DNA of 64,000 bases from Halomonas sp. (GCF_011050415.1 NZ_DRFS01000012.1:90043-154042), one strand, 5' to 3'; shown: positions 47,815 to 57,860, counted from the first letter of the stretch. Notes: generated from the letters alone by a model not told the origin. Translations and numbers: made by a program.

Positions 47815-47846
47815 CGCTCGCCTACTCGGCGAGCGTTTTTCTTTTT
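47815..47846 (+). terminator. Rho-independent terminator of the BCCT gene
   Basis: A perfect 8-bp stem CGCTCGCC/GGCGAGCG with a 5-nt loop is followed by TTTTTCTTTTT, a textbook terminator 19 bp after the stop. Confidence 0.93.
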
Positions 47847-47847
47847 G

Positions 47848-47994
47848 CCAGCCAGGATCACCACGCCGCCCCCCACGACCTCGACGCTGATTGGCGGCGG
47901 TGTGGTTATCCTGGTACTGGTACTGCATGCCTGGCTAGGATTGCGCCTTGAAAGGCAGCGTCTGCAGCTTTACCCAGGCTTTATCGTCAAATAG
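47848..47994 (+). other. Coding-like fragment of unknown origin
   Basis: An open frame without a plausible ATG encodes a hydrophobic segment (LIGGGVVILVLVLHAWLGL) followed by RLERQRLQLYPGFIVK and a TAG. It looks like one transmembrane helix plus a basic tail, either a decayed gene end or a tiny membrane protein starting at an inner GTG. I do not recognise it. Confidence 0.25.
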
Positions 47995-48000
47995 CCAATA

Positions 48001-48028
48001 AACAGAAAGCCCGCATGGAAGCGGGCTT
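48001..48028 (-). terminator. Terminator after betC
   Basis: An 8-bp stem AAGCCCGC/GCGGGCTT with a 6-nt loop is followed on the minus strand by TTCTGTTTATT. It lies 71 bp past the betC stop. Confidence 0.75.
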
Positions 48029-48099
48029 AAACGGTGATTAGAGACGTGATGGGGTTTGCGTAAGTAGCTGTCGAGCTGTTATCGCTGCTTACTCTCCAT

Positions 48100-49614
48100 T
48101 TACTCTCCACGGGGAAAGCGTTGATTCTCTTCGACTACGTTGAGATCCATATGGTTGCGCATGTAGCGCTCCGAAGCCACCTGCAACGGCTGGTAATCCC
48201 AAGGATAGTAGGCACCATTGCGCAGCGCTTCGTAGACGATCAGTCGGCGCGCCTGGCTCTCGCGCACGTTGGCATCGAAGCGTGCCATGTCCCAGCGCTC
48301 CCGGCAGTGCTGCTGAAACTCAAGGAGTAGTGCTGCATGCGCTGGATCCTCGGCCAGATTGTTAAGCTCGTGCGGGTCCTCTGCGAGATTAAACAGCTGC
48401 GGTGGATCGAGCTCGCAGTGGTTAAACTTATAGCGCCCCTGACGGATAGTCACCAGCGGCGCATAGCTGCCCTCGGCGGCGTACTCCATGTAAACCGGAG
48501 TCTCGCGGCTGCCCCCCTGCATAAGCGGCAGTAGCGACTCACCGTCGCTCCAAGGTTCGATCGCGCTAAGGTCGATACCCACCAGGTCGGCCAGCGTGGC
48601 ATTAACATCCATCGCCGACACGGGATCATCAACCCGGCGCGGTTCGATCCCCGGTGCACTGATCATCAAAGGCACCCTTGATGAACCCTCGTAGGGACTC
48701 ATTTTAAACCACAGTCCGCGCTCGCCCAGCATATCGCCATGATCAGAAACGAATAGAATAATCGTATTGTCCAGCATACGGGTGCGCTCAAGCACATCGA
48801 GGATGCCGCCCACTTTGTCATCGATATAGGAAAGGTTGGCGAAATAGCCCTGGCGTGCGCGGCGGATATTCTCGGGCTGAATAGCGAACTTGGTATAATC
48901 GTTTGCGTTGAAGATGCGCTGCGAGTGCGCATCCTGCTGGTGGTAAGCAATCTCGCTCACTGCCGGCTCAAGGTGATCGCAGTCGTTGTAGAGATCCCAG
49001 TATTTACGCCGTGCCACGTAAGGATCGTGTGGATGAGTAAAGCTCACGCACAACGCCCAGGGTCGATCATCGTGACCGCGCGCAAGGTCATAGAGTTTCT
49101 GTTCAGCGTGGAAGGCGACTTCGTCGTCATACTCCATCTGATTACTGATTTCAGCCACACCAGCACCGGTGATCGAGCCAAGGTTGTGGTACCACCAATC
49201 AATGCGCTCACCGGGTTTACGGTAGTCAGGCGTCCAGCCAAAGTCAGCCGGATAGACATCGGTGGTCAGGCGCGACTCAAAGCCGTGCAACTGGTCCGGG
49301 CCGACGTAATGCATTTTGCCTGATAGGCAGGTGTGGTAACCGGCGCGGCGTAGATGGTGTGCCCACGTCGGAATACTTGAGGGGAACTCGGCGGCATTGT
49401 CGTAGACACCGGTGCGCGAAGGAAGCTGACCCGACATAAATGCGGCACGACCAGGTGCGCACAGATAGCTTGGGGTATAGGCATTGCGAAAGCGCACCGA
49501 ACGTTTGGCCAATGCTTTCAGGTGTGGCATGTGCAGAAAGTCTGCGGGCCCGTCGTCAAACAGCGTACCGTTAACCTGATCGGCCATTAGCACCAAAATA
49601 TTGGGTTTAGTCAT
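48100..49614 (-). CDS. betC: Choline-sulfatase BetC
   Basis: Type I sulfatase (504 aa) hydrolysing choline-O-sulfate to choline and sulfate. The formylglycine motif C-x-P-x-R is CAPGR in PSYLCAPGRAAFMSGQ (about 52). Other metal residues are in NILVLMADQ and FVSDHGDMLG. The C-terminal stretch YYPWDYQPLQVASERYMRNHMD is the choline-sulfatase-specific tail. The ORF track starts at 49659; ATG 49614 (MTKPNILVLMAD) matches the usual length of about 505-512 aa. BetC normally sits with betBA; here it sits between the BCCT carrier and the dgc operon, feeding choline toward betaine (betBA must be elsewhere). Confidence 0.92.
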   Translation of the reverse strand: MTKPNILVLMADQVNGTLFDDGPADFLHMPHLKALAKRSVRFRNAYTPSYLCAPGRAAFMSGQLPSRTGVYDNAAEFPSSIPTWAHHLRRAGYHTCLSGKMHYVGPDQLHGFESRLTTDVYPADFGWTPDYRKPGERIDWWYHNLGSITGAGVAEISNQMEYDDEVAFHAEQKLYDLARGHDDRPWALCVSFTHPHDPYVARRKYWDLYNDCDHLEPAVSEIAYHQQDAHSQRIFNANDYTKFAIQPENIRRARQGYFANLSYIDDKVGGILDVLERTRMLDNTIILFVSDHGDMLGERGLWFKMSPYEGSSRVPLMISAPGIEPRRVDDPVSAMDVNATLADLVGIDLSAIEPWSDGESLLPLMQGGSRETPVYMEYAAEGSYAPLVTIRQGRYKFNHCELDPPQLFNLAEDPHELNNLAEDPAHAALLLEFQQHCRERWDMARFDANVRESQARRLIVYEALRNGAYYPWDYQPLQVASERYMRNHMDLNVVEENQRFPRGE

Positions 49615-49701
49615 TGCCGTCCCAGTGTTATTGAATTTAGATAAAGACTCAGCATGCATTTATTGATGAAGGGAAAACGAGCTAACTTAGCTGGCTTGAT
49701 A

Positions 49702-50511
49702 TCAGCCCAGCACATCTTCTCCTTTGAGTAGTGTAAAAATCGCCTCGGCGCCCTGCTCGGGTGTCACATCGCTAAGCAGTTGACCACCGCCACTATCGGC
49801 CTTGGCGGCCGCGGCCTTAAAACGGTCCCGCGCTGAAGCTGATTTGACGATTTTGAGCCGTTTAGGTCGTTTACGCGCGGGTTGTTCACTCCACTGCGCT
49901 TGTAGTTCATCAATCGCGCTGGCACACGTACGAGTAGCAAACTCACCGCGCCGGGCCGGACCAAATGCGTTCTGGCGTGCAACTGGCGCACTACTATCCA
50001 CCGTCGCAATGGCTGGTAGACGTATCCGCAGGCGGCGGCGCTTACCACGTGGCAAAGCCTGCAACACCGTAGCGATGCCTCCTTCAATGCTTTCCACCTG
50101 GGCGAGCCCACTGATAACCGGCCAGCCCAGTATTTCAGCCAGCATATAGGGTACCAGCCCTGAACCCTCTCCTGTCTCGGCGCGAGTTCCCGTTAGCACC
50201 AGATGTGGGGCAGCGTCACGCAGCCAGGCGGCTAATGCTGGGAGGACATCCGCCCCCAACGATTGTTTGATCAGGCTAATCTCTCCAAGCCCCATGCCCA
50301 GGTAGCTACGTAGGGCCTCTTCGCTAGGAGCACCATTGTCGCCAGCGTGAATGAGTTGAACGTTGGCATTACCTAAGGACAACGCCATTTCCACCGCACG
50401 GGCATCATGGTCAGCGCGCCGAGCACGTGCGGTCAACGGATGGCGCCCCACAGATACCAGGACGGCAACGCTGAGCTCCATTTTACTCAATGGATTGGCG
50501 TTATGCGGCAT
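49702..50511 (-). CDS. Electron transfer flavoprotein beta subunit, dgc-linked
   Basis: 269-aa ETF-beta-like protein, with the conserved LVSVGRHPL start of the fold and the AMP/FAD-contact segments LTGTRAETGEGSGLVPYMLAE and IATVLQALPRGKRRRLRIRLPAIATV (compare ETF-beta LPAVVTV). It pairs with the alpha subunit upstream to carry electrons from dimethylglycine oxidation to the quinone pool. The ORF track starts at 50589; ATG 50511 follows AGGAGAAG and overlaps the alpha stop by 11 bp. Last gene of the dipeptidase-DUF-dgcAB-etf operon, the same order as PA5396-PA5401 of P. aeruginosa. Confidence 0.88.
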   Translation of the reverse strand: MPHNANPLSKMELSVAVLVSVGRHPLTARARRADHDARAVEMALSLGNANVQLIHAGDNGAPSEEALRSYLGMGLGEISLIKQSLGADVLPALAAWLRDAAPHLVLTGTRAETGEGSGLVPYMLAEILGWPVISGLAQVESIEGGIATVLQALPRGKRRRLRIRLPAIATVDSSAPVARQNAFGPARRGEFATRTCASAIDELQAQWSEQPARKRPKRLKIVKSASARDRFKAAAAKADSGGGQLLSDVTPEQGAEAIFTLLKGEDVLG

Positions 50512-51817
50512 TGCGCTTCTCCTGCTGCTGTTCCCGATATTGCTCGATCCGTGCCACCAGCGCGGCGAGGATATTACCGGCATCGCCAATCACTGCGAGA
50601 TCAGCCCGCTTGACCATATCGCAGCCAGGATCAAGATTGATCGCCACCACCTTGTCGCAGCGCTGAATACCCTGCAGGTGCTGAATGGCACCTGAAATAC
50701 CTACTGCCATATACACCCGGGCGGTCACCCAGGTACCCGTCGCCCCGACCTGACGATCACGGGCCATAAAGCCGTCGTCCACCGCGACACGCGACGCCCC
50801 TTCGGTAGCACCGAGCACTTTCGCGGCGTGGTGGAAGGCGTCCCACTGTTTAACGCCGTTGCCGCCGGAGAGGATAAACTCGGCCTCGGCCAGCGCTACC
50901 CCAGCGGGATCCACCGCCACCTGTCCCAGGTCTTCTATACGCGACAGTGTGGCAGGAATTGATGCCGACAGGGTCAGCTGTTCGGCTGCGTGACGCGTCT
51001 CATCCACCGGCTCGGCGCACTCGGCCAACGCCAGCGCAACCCGCGGCAGCGGGCGTTGAATATCCAGGCTACCGCCGCCACCACGAGCGGTACAGCGCCA
51101 GCCCATCGGCGCCTTATTGTCAGCCTCAATCTGCCATACGCCCGTGGCAGCTCGCTCGCCCAAGCGCACGGCCAGACGCCGCCCCAGATCAGCCCCGCCA
51201 AGGGGTGAGTCAGGCAGCAACCAGCAGCGCGGCGTCATCTCCCGCTCGACGGCGCTCAAAGCCGCCAGGCGCGCTTCAGGAGCAAACCCCGCGTAAAACT
51301 CATCATCAAAATGCACGACGCGATCAATGCCAGCTTCGCCCAGCGCTTGCTCCTTAAGCTCGCCGCCCCCCTCGCCCTTATACTCACCAAACAGGATCGC
51401 CACCACGGCGCCAGGACGTTCGACGTCGGCATCTGCCACACGCCGGGCCAGCCCCAGCAGATCCTTGTCATGAGAGGAGAGACGCCCGCCAGTCATATCG
51501 GGCACCACGGCCACCAGGAAAGCAGGTTGATCAATCACTACCGTGCGACGGCTATCGCGAGCCGCCGTGGTTGTCGCAGTGGGCTGCCCGCCTTGCTGGA
51601 GGCCACTGCGGTCAATTCGCTTGATGCCATTGGGGCCAATAAAGCCAATGGCGCGAGGGTTCCTGCGCACCACGCCGTTAGGTCCCAGCCATTCGCTGAT
51701 GGCAACAGCGCCGCCCCCGTTTCCACCAAGGGCGGCGATCACTCTGGCGTGCTCGGGGTGCAGGCGGTTGCGGGCAATCCACTCGCGACGCGGGTCGCGA
51801 CGAATAGTCTCACTCAT
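50501..51817 (-). CDS. Electron transfer flavoprotein alpha subunit, dgc-linked
   Basis: 438-aa ETF-alpha/FixB-type protein, longer than the usual about 310 aa because of a roughly 100-residue N-terminal extension (EWLGPNGVVRRNPRAIGFIGP). The FAD-binding C-terminal domain is clear: ASRVAVDDGF, RQVGATGTWVTARVY and MAVGISGAIQHLQGI, then CDMVKRADLAVIGD. It accepts electrons from DgcA/DgcB. Its ATG overlaps the dgcB TGA and its end overlaps the beta subunit start, so all three are translationally coupled. Confidence 0.9.
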   Translation of the reverse strand: MSETIRRDPRREWIARNRLHPEHARVIAALGGNGGGAVAISEWLGPNGVVRRNPRAIGFIGPNGIKRIDRSGLQQGGQPTATTTAARDSRRTVVIDQPAFLVAVVPDMTGGRLSSHDKDLLGLARRVADADVERPGAVVAILFGEYKGEGGGELKEQALGEAGIDRVVHFDDEFYAGFAPEARLAALSAVEREMTPRCWLLPDSPLGGADLGRRLAVRLGERAATGVWQIEADNKAPMGWRCTARGGGGSLDIQRPLPRVALALAECAEPVDETRHAAEQLTLSASIPATLSRIEDLGQVAVDPAGVALAEAEFILSGGNGVKQWDAFHHAAKVLGATEGASRVAVDDGFMARDRQVGATGTWVTARVYMAVGISGAIQHLQGIQRCDKVVAINLDPGCDMVKRADLAVIGDAGNILAALVARIEQYREQQQEKRNAA

Positions 51818-53856
51818 ACGATCACCTCCTCAGCAGTCGTTGTTGCAGCGGGCCTGCGGGATTCGCCAGATGCATTACCCACGGGGCACTCTACCAGAGC
51901 ATCCGCCACCAGCTCGGCGATATCGCGCACCTTGGCGCTGGCATCCACCACGCCTTCCAGCATGGCAGTGCACTGCGGACAGCCAACCGCGACCAGCTCG
52001 GCGCCGCTTTCCTTAACGTCATTCATGCGCATATCGGGAATTCTGCGCTCGCCGGGAATATCGGTAATCGGTGCCCCACCGCCACCACCGCAGCAGCGTG
52101 AGCGGAAACCGGAGCGCTCCATCTCCTTGACCTCTATGCCCAGCGCCTTCAGCACTCGCCGCGGTGCCTCGTATTCGCCGTTGTAGCGGCCCAGGTAACA
52201 GGGGTCGTGATAGGTGACGCTGCCGCCTTTCCAAGGGGCAAAGGTCAGCCGACCGGCGTCATACAGTTCGGCAATAAAGGTGCTGTGGTGGCGCACCTTG
52301 TAGTTGGCATTGAAATCGGGGCCGCCCTGCCCTTCTTGAAGAAAGTCGCCGTACTCATTGCTCAGCACATGAAAGCTGTGGGGGTCGCAGGTAACAATCT
52401 GCAGAAAACGATACTTGGCCAGGGTAGCAATATTGCGCTTCGCCAGAGACTGGAACGTCGCTTCATCGCCCAGGCGCCGCGCCACATCGCCACTGTCTCG
52501 CTCTTCATTCCCTAACACAGCAAAGTCTACCTCGGCGGCTCGCAGCACTTTAACTAGCGCCCGCAGAGTGCGCTGGTTACGCATATCAAAGGCGCCATCC
52601 CCCAGCCATAGCAACACGTCGACCTGCTTAAGATCTGCCATGAGCGGTAGGTTAAGATCCGCCGCCCAGTTGAGCCGCGAGCCAGGATCGAAACCACCGG
52701 GGTTGTCGGTGGCGATCAGATTGTCGAGCACTTCGGCGCCTTTGTTGGGCGTTTTACCGCGCTCAAGCGTCAGGTGGCGGCGCATATCGACAATCGCATC
52801 CACGTGCTCGATCATCATCGGGCACTCTTCGACACAGGCGCGGCAGGTGGTACAGGACCATAGGGTCTCGGCGTCGACCAAGGTTTTCCCTTCCAGAGCC
52901 ACAATAGGCCCATGGGGCGAGCCAGCGTGTTCACCTACTGGCTTACCGGGGTAGGGTGAACCGGCATAAGCAGCATCACTGCCCCCGGCCATGCCCACTA
53001 CCATATCCTGGATTAGCTTCTTGGGGTTGAGCGGCTGACCGGCGGCAAAGGCCGGGCACACCGCCTCGCAGCGGCCGCACTGCACACAGGCATCAAAGCC
53101 CAGCAGCTGGTTCCAGGTAAAGTCAGCGGGCTTTTCCACGCCCAGGGGAGCCGTCTCATCCTCCAGATTCAGTGCCTTGAGGCCCGTTGAGCGGCCAGTG
53201 CCGCCTTTTTTCGTTGAGAAGCGCTCGGCGCGGCGATGGAAAGCCAGATGCAAGGCACCGGCGAAGGCGTGCTTCATGGGCCCGCCCCAGGTCATGCCAA
53301 AAAACATTTCCCCCAGGCCCCAGGCCACAACCCCCGCCAGCACCAGCGCCAGGAGCCAGCCACCACTGCCTTCAAGCAAACCTTCGGGCAGCAGACCCAC
53401 CGTGGGCAGGGTGATCAGGAAAACGCCTAGCGAAAACGCCATCAAACTCTTCGGCAGGCGCATCCATGGGCCCTTGGAGAGCCTAGCGGGCGGATTAATG
53501 CGGCGGCGCGCCACGAAGAGGCTGCCGACAAACATGGAGGCGCTAGCCAGTAGCAACAATCCGCCTAACAATGGGTTAGCGATACCAAGGCCATGCACCA
53601 AAATCATCAGCATGGCGGCTGCCACGAAGCCACCGGCGGTGGCCACGTGGGTGTTGGAGATCATTTTGTCACGCCCCACTACATGGTGCAGATCCACCAA
53701 ATAGCGGCGCGGCAGTGCCACCAGCCCCTTCAGCAGGTTAACCCGCGAGGGCCGCCCCTGGCGCCACAGGCGTATACGGCGTACAGCGCCGATTACCGCC
53801 AGGGCCAAAGCGGTGAAAATCAGTATCGGCAAGAGCGTTTCGAGCATAGTGCTCAC
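51814..53856 (-). CDS. dgcB: Dimethylglycine catabolism Fe-S protein DgcB
   Basis: 680-aa membrane-anchored iron-sulfur protein. The N-terminal third has about five hydrophobic helices (7-185). Two 4Fe-4S motifs follow (CVQCGRCEAVCP, about 255, and CTTCRACVEECP, about 335). The C-terminal half contains CCG-type cysteine domains of the heterodisulfide reductase/GlpC kind (DPCYLGRYNGEY, SRCCGGGGGAP, GCPQCTAML). Together with DgcA and the ETF pair it should move electrons from dimethylglycine to the respiratory chain. It is separated from dgcA by a 205-bp gap filled by a repeat element. Confidence 0.92.
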   Translation of the reverse strand: MSTMLETLLPILIFTALALAVIGAVRRIRLWRQGRPSRVNLLKGLVALPRRYLVDLHHVVGRDKMISNTHVATAGGFVAAAMLMILVHGLGIANPLLGGLLLLASASMFVGSLFVARRRINPPARLSKGPWMRLPKSLMAFSLGVFLITLPTVGLLPEGLLEGSGGWLLALVLAGVVAWGLGEMFFGMTWGGPMKHAFAGALHLAFHRRAERFSTKKGGTGRSTGLKALNLEDETAPLGVEKPADFTWNQLLGFDACVQCGRCEAVCPAFAAGQPLNPKKLIQDMVVGMAGGSDAAYAGSPYPGKPVGEHAGSPHGPIVALEGKTLVDAETLWSCTTCRACVEECPMMIEHVDAIVDMRRHLTLERGKTPNKGAEVLDNLIATDNPGGFDPGSRLNWAADLNLPLMADLKQVDVLLWLGDGAFDMRNQRTLRALVKVLRAAEVDFAVLGNEERDSGDVARRLGDEATFQSLAKRNIATLAKYRFLQIVTCDPHSFHVLSNEYGDFLQEGQGGPDFNANYKVRHHSTFIAELYDAGRLTFAPWKGGSVTYHDPCYLGRYNGEYEAPRRVLKALGIEVKEMERSGFRSRCCGGGGGAPITDIPGERRIPDMRMNDVKESGAELVAVGCPQCTAMLEGVVDASAKVRDIAELVADALVECPVGNASGESRRPAATTTAEEVIV

Positions 53857-53884
53857 CTCATCTTTGTTGCTATTGGCTTTGGCG

Positions 53885-54048
53885 GCGGCGCTGCTCCGGG
53901 GGAAGACCTACGCGAGGGCGCTGTAACCCCTCCTTGGGCGCTACTTTTGCCATCTGACCGCCATGGATGGCGGAAATGCCGTAAACGTATGGAACTGTTT
54001 TACGGCCCTGTCAAAAGACCCTCGCTACGGTCTCCCCCCGGCGCCCCG
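53885..54048. repeat. Intergenic hairpin repeat, copy 1 (degenerate)
   Basis: Between dgcA and dgcB. Outer arms GGGGGAAGACCTACGCGAGGG and CCCTCGCTACGGTCTCCCCCC pair imperfectly over about 130 nt. Inside are CCGCCAT-GG-ATGGCGG (53958-53973) and a second hairpin GCCGTAAAC/GTTTTACGGC (53978-54005). The outer arms and GGCGCT core resemble the repeat at 56744-56853. Confidence 0.65.
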
Positions 54049-54061
54049 GCTCTCGCTCAGG

Positions 54062-56134
54062 TCAAAAGTCCTTGCAGATTCGCAAAGCATCGTAGATGGC
54101 CGCATGGGTGTTGCGCGGTGCCGTGCAGTCGCCCAGACGGAAGAGCAGGAAGCCATCTCCTTCTTCGTTCAGGCTCGGCTGAGGCTGAATGGCGTAGAGC
54201 GCCTCCAGATCCACCTGCCCTTTATTGCGGGACTGCTCTTTGAGGGCGTAGTAAAGCGCCTCATCAGGGCGTACGCCGTTCTCGACCACGACCTGATCCA
54301 CCACACGCTCTTCCAAAGCACCGGTGTACTCATTTTCAAGCACCGCCACTAGGCCATCGCCCTCGCGGTAAACCTTATGCAGCATCAGGTCGGAGGACAT
54401 GATCACCTCCTTCTCGTAGAGGCTGCGGTAGTAGGTGGGGAAGGTGGTGCCGCCCACCGCCGCGCCGGGCTTGATATCGTCGGTGACGATCTCTACCTTG
54501 GCGCCCTTGTCGGCGAGAAAATCCGCCGCCGAGACGCCGGAGAATTCGCAGATGGCGTCATAAATCAACACGTTTTTACCTGGCGCCACTTTGCCTGAGA
54601 GAATATCCCAGGTGCTGACCACCAGGCTCTCCTCGGTATTCTCCGAGTAGCCCCACTCGGGGTGCTGGCTAAGGAAGGGCTGGCCACCGGTAGCAAGCAC
54701 CACGATATCCGGGCGCAGATCGAGCAGCGTTTCCTCATCGGCGCGAGTACCCAGACGCAGATCGACTTTAAGACGCGCCAGCTCCAGCTGGTACCAGCGG
54801 GTGATACCGGCGATCTGATCACGCTGGGGCGCTTGGGCGGCAATCGTGATCTGTCCGCCCAAGGCGTCAGCAGCCTCAAACAGAGTGACATCGTGACCGC
54901 GCTCGGCGGCTACCCGCGCTGCCTCCATACCGCCGGGGCCACCGCCTACTACGACGACTTTGCGTTTGGCGCCTTCGGTCTTCTCGATGATATGCGGCAG
55001 CCCCATGTACTCCCGTGACGTCGCGGCGTTTTGAATACACAGCACGTCCAGACCCTGGTACTGGCGGTCGATGCAGTAGTTAGCGCCCACGCACTGCTTG
55101 ATCTGATCGATCTGGCCCATCTTGATCTTGGCGATCAGGTGAGGGTCGGCAATATGTGCCCGGGTCATGCCCACCAAGTCTACGTAGCCCCCTTCGAGGA
55201 TACGCTGGGCCTGATTGGGATCCTTAATGTTCTGGGCGTGGATCACCGGTACGTTCACCACTTCCTTGATCCCCGCCGCCAAGTGTAGGAAAGGCTCCGG
55301 CGGGTAAGACATATTAGGGATAACGTTGGCGAGGGTGTTGTGAGTGTCGCAGCCAGAACCGATAACGCCGAAGAAATCCACCATGCCGGTGGCATCGTAG
55401 TAGGCGGCGATCTGCTTCATATCATCGTGAGAAAGACCATCCGGGTGGAACTCGTCACCGCAAATGCGCATGCCGACGCAGAAGTCGTCGCCCACTTCAG
55501 CACGTACGGCTTTAAGCACTTCCATACCGAAGCGCATACGGTTCTCGAAGCTGCCGCCCCACTCGTCCTCACGCTTGTTGACCCGTGGGCTCCAGAACTG
55601 ATCGATCAAATGCTGGTGCACGGCAGAGAGCTCAACACCGTCGAGGCCCCCTTCCTTTGCCCGGCGAGCGGCCTGGGCAAAGTCGCCGACAATACGCCAG
55701 ATCTCTTCTTCCTCAATGGTCTTACAGGTCGAGCGGTGCACCGGCTCACGGATACCGGAGGGTGATACCAGGGTCGACCAGTCGAAACCGTCCCAGCGGG
55801 AGCGGCGCCCCATATGGGTAATCTGGATCATGATCTTGCCGCCATGCTTATGCACGGCATCGGCCAAATTCTGAAAGTGTGGAATAATGCGATCAGTAGA
55901 CAGGTTTACTGAGCTCCACCAGCCCTGAGGGCTATCGATGGAAACCACCGAAGAGCCACCACAGATACATAGCCCACAGCCGCCCTTAGACTTCTCTTCG
56001 TAATACCTAACGTAGCGCTCAGTGGTCATGCCTCCGTCAGTGGCATGCACCTCAGCGTGAGCGGTACTGACCACACGATTGCGGATGGTCAATTTGCCAA
56101 TCTGTATCGGCTCGAAAATTGCGTCGAATGCCAT
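54062..56134 (-). CDS. dgcA: Dimethylglycine demethylating oxidoreductase DgcA
   Basis: 690-aa flavoprotein converting dimethylglycine to sarcosine with release of formaldehyde. An FMN barrel (about 1-340; ITHMGRRSRWDGFDW) is followed by an Fe-S site (KQCVGANYCIDRQYQGLDVLC, about 343) and FAD/NAD domains (VVVVGGGPGGMEAARVAAERG, about 390). It closely resembles P. aeruginosa PA5398 along its length. Of the four cluster cysteines of trimethylamine dehydrogenase the second is Ala here (CVGANYC), as in the paralog at 37952. It lies 23 bp after the DUF5943-type gene and upstream of dgcB. Confidence 0.94.
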   Translation of the reverse strand: MAFDAIFEPIQIGKLTIRNRVVSTAHAEVHATDGGMTTERYVRYYEEKSKGGCGLCICGGSSVVSIDSPQGWWSSVNLSTDRIIPHFQNLADAVHKHGGKIMIQITHMGRRSRWDGFDWSTLVSPSGIREPVHRSTCKTIEEEEIWRIVGDFAQAARRAKEGGLDGVELSAVHQHLIDQFWSPRVNKREDEWGGSFENRMRFGMEVLKAVRAEVGDDFCVGMRICGDEFHPDGLSHDDMKQIAAYYDATGMVDFFGVIGSGCDTHNTLANVIPNMSYPPEPFLHLAAGIKEVVNVPVIHAQNIKDPNQAQRILEGGYVDLVGMTRAHIADPHLIAKIKMGQIDQIKQCVGANYCIDRQYQGLDVLCIQNAATSREYMGLPHIIEKTEGAKRKVVVVGGGPGGMEAARVAAERGHDVTLFEAADALGGQITIAAQAPQRDQIAGITRWYQLELARLKVDLRLGTRADEETLLDLRPDIVVLATGGQPFLSQHPEWGYSENTEESLVVSTWDILSGKVAPGKNVLIYDAICEFSGVSAADFLADKGAKVEIVTDDIKPGAAVGGTTFPTYYRSLYEKEVIMSSDLMLHKVYREGDGLVAVLENEYTGALEERVVDQVVVENGVRPDEALYYALKEQSRNKGQVDLEALYAIQPQPSLNEEGDGFLLFRLGDCTAPRNTHAAIYDALRICKDF

Positions 56135-56157
56135 GTTTGTCTCTCCTCGACCCCAGG

Positions 56158-56703
56158 TTAGCGGGCAGTGTCGGTCATCGGCTGGACAGTAAAGATGCCT
56201 ACATCACAGCCGTGTTCGGCGGCACTTTGCGTCTGCTCAGCAACGGTACGCAGTGAACTTCCGCGTGCAGCGAGGATTTGGTCCATGGCACCGGCAAACC
56301 AGCCGGTGAACATGTATTCAACCTTACGGCCTACCTTGCCCAACTGGTAAACGAAGGCGCTGTGCTCTAGCCGTACTCTTGCTGTACCGGCATCAAGATC
56401 GATCTGCTCCGTAATAAAGAGCCCCCAGCCACGCTGGGAGAGGCGCAACATATAGTGTTCAAAAACGTCCACGCCCTCGAGCCCATGGCATTCGGCCTCT
56501 TTCTCGCACCAGTGCCAGGCGCTCTTGTAGCCAGCGTGGTAGAGAATTTCAGCGTACTTCTCGACACCTAGCGCCTCCTCTACCGCCACATGGTTGTTAA
56601 TAAAGAAGTGTCGCGGCACATAGAGCATAGGCAGGGCATCGCTCGTCCAGACGCCGGTTTCGCTATCCACTTCGATGGGCAGTGCGGGGGCCAGTTTGGT
56701 CAC
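56158..56703 (-). CDS. DUF5943-type protein of the dgc operon
   Basis: 181-aa protein of unknown function, the counterpart of PA5397, always seen beside dgcA in this type of operon. It resembles the 4-vinyl-reductase (V4R)-like small-ligand-binding fold: YHAGYKSAWHWCEKE, SQRGWGLFITEQ and VRLEHSAFVYQ, then YMFTGWFAGAMDQIL. No catalytic residues are recognised. A role in binding a dgc substrate or helping assemble DgcAB is only a guess from position. Confidence 0.8.
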   Translation of the reverse strand: MTKLAPALPIEVDSETGVWTSDALPMLYVPRHFFINNHVAVEEALGVEKYAEILYHAGYKSAWHWCEKEAECHGLEGVDVFEHYMLRLSQRGWGLFITEQIDLDAGTARVRLEHSAFVYQLGKVGRKVEYMFTGWFAGAMDQILAARGSSLRTVAEQTQSAAEHGCDVGIFTVQPMTDTAR

Positions 56704-56743
56704 GGTTGTATTCCTCGGATCGTTGTTATGTCAGGTTGTCGAC

Positions 56744-56853
56744 GGGGCTACCCCGGGAGCATGCCTACGAGGAGGCGCTATGAATCCATCCTTGGACGCT
56801 ACCGACGCCATCCCTGGCGTCGGACCTCCTCTACGGCATGCTCCCGGCGCCCC
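56744..56853. repeat. Intergenic hairpin repeat, copy 2 (near-perfect)
   Basis: Between the dipeptidase and DUF5943 genes. GGGAGCATGCC (56755-56765) pairs perfectly with GGCATGCTCCC (56835-56845), GAGGAGG pairs with CCTCCTC, and the core CGACGCCA-TCCC-TGGCGTCG (56803-56822) forms a third stem. The whole is a long, nearly continuous hairpin of about 110 nt. Copy 1 lies in the same operon. Confidence 0.8.
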
Positions 56854-56882
56854 TCACTTCGGAGACAGCCGCCTGCTCTTAG

Positions 56883-57860
<978 letters not shown>

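Noticed and set aside
51311-52186. 291-aa plus-strand ORF
   Set aside because: Antisense across the etfA/dgcB junction; serine/alanine-rich shadow frame.
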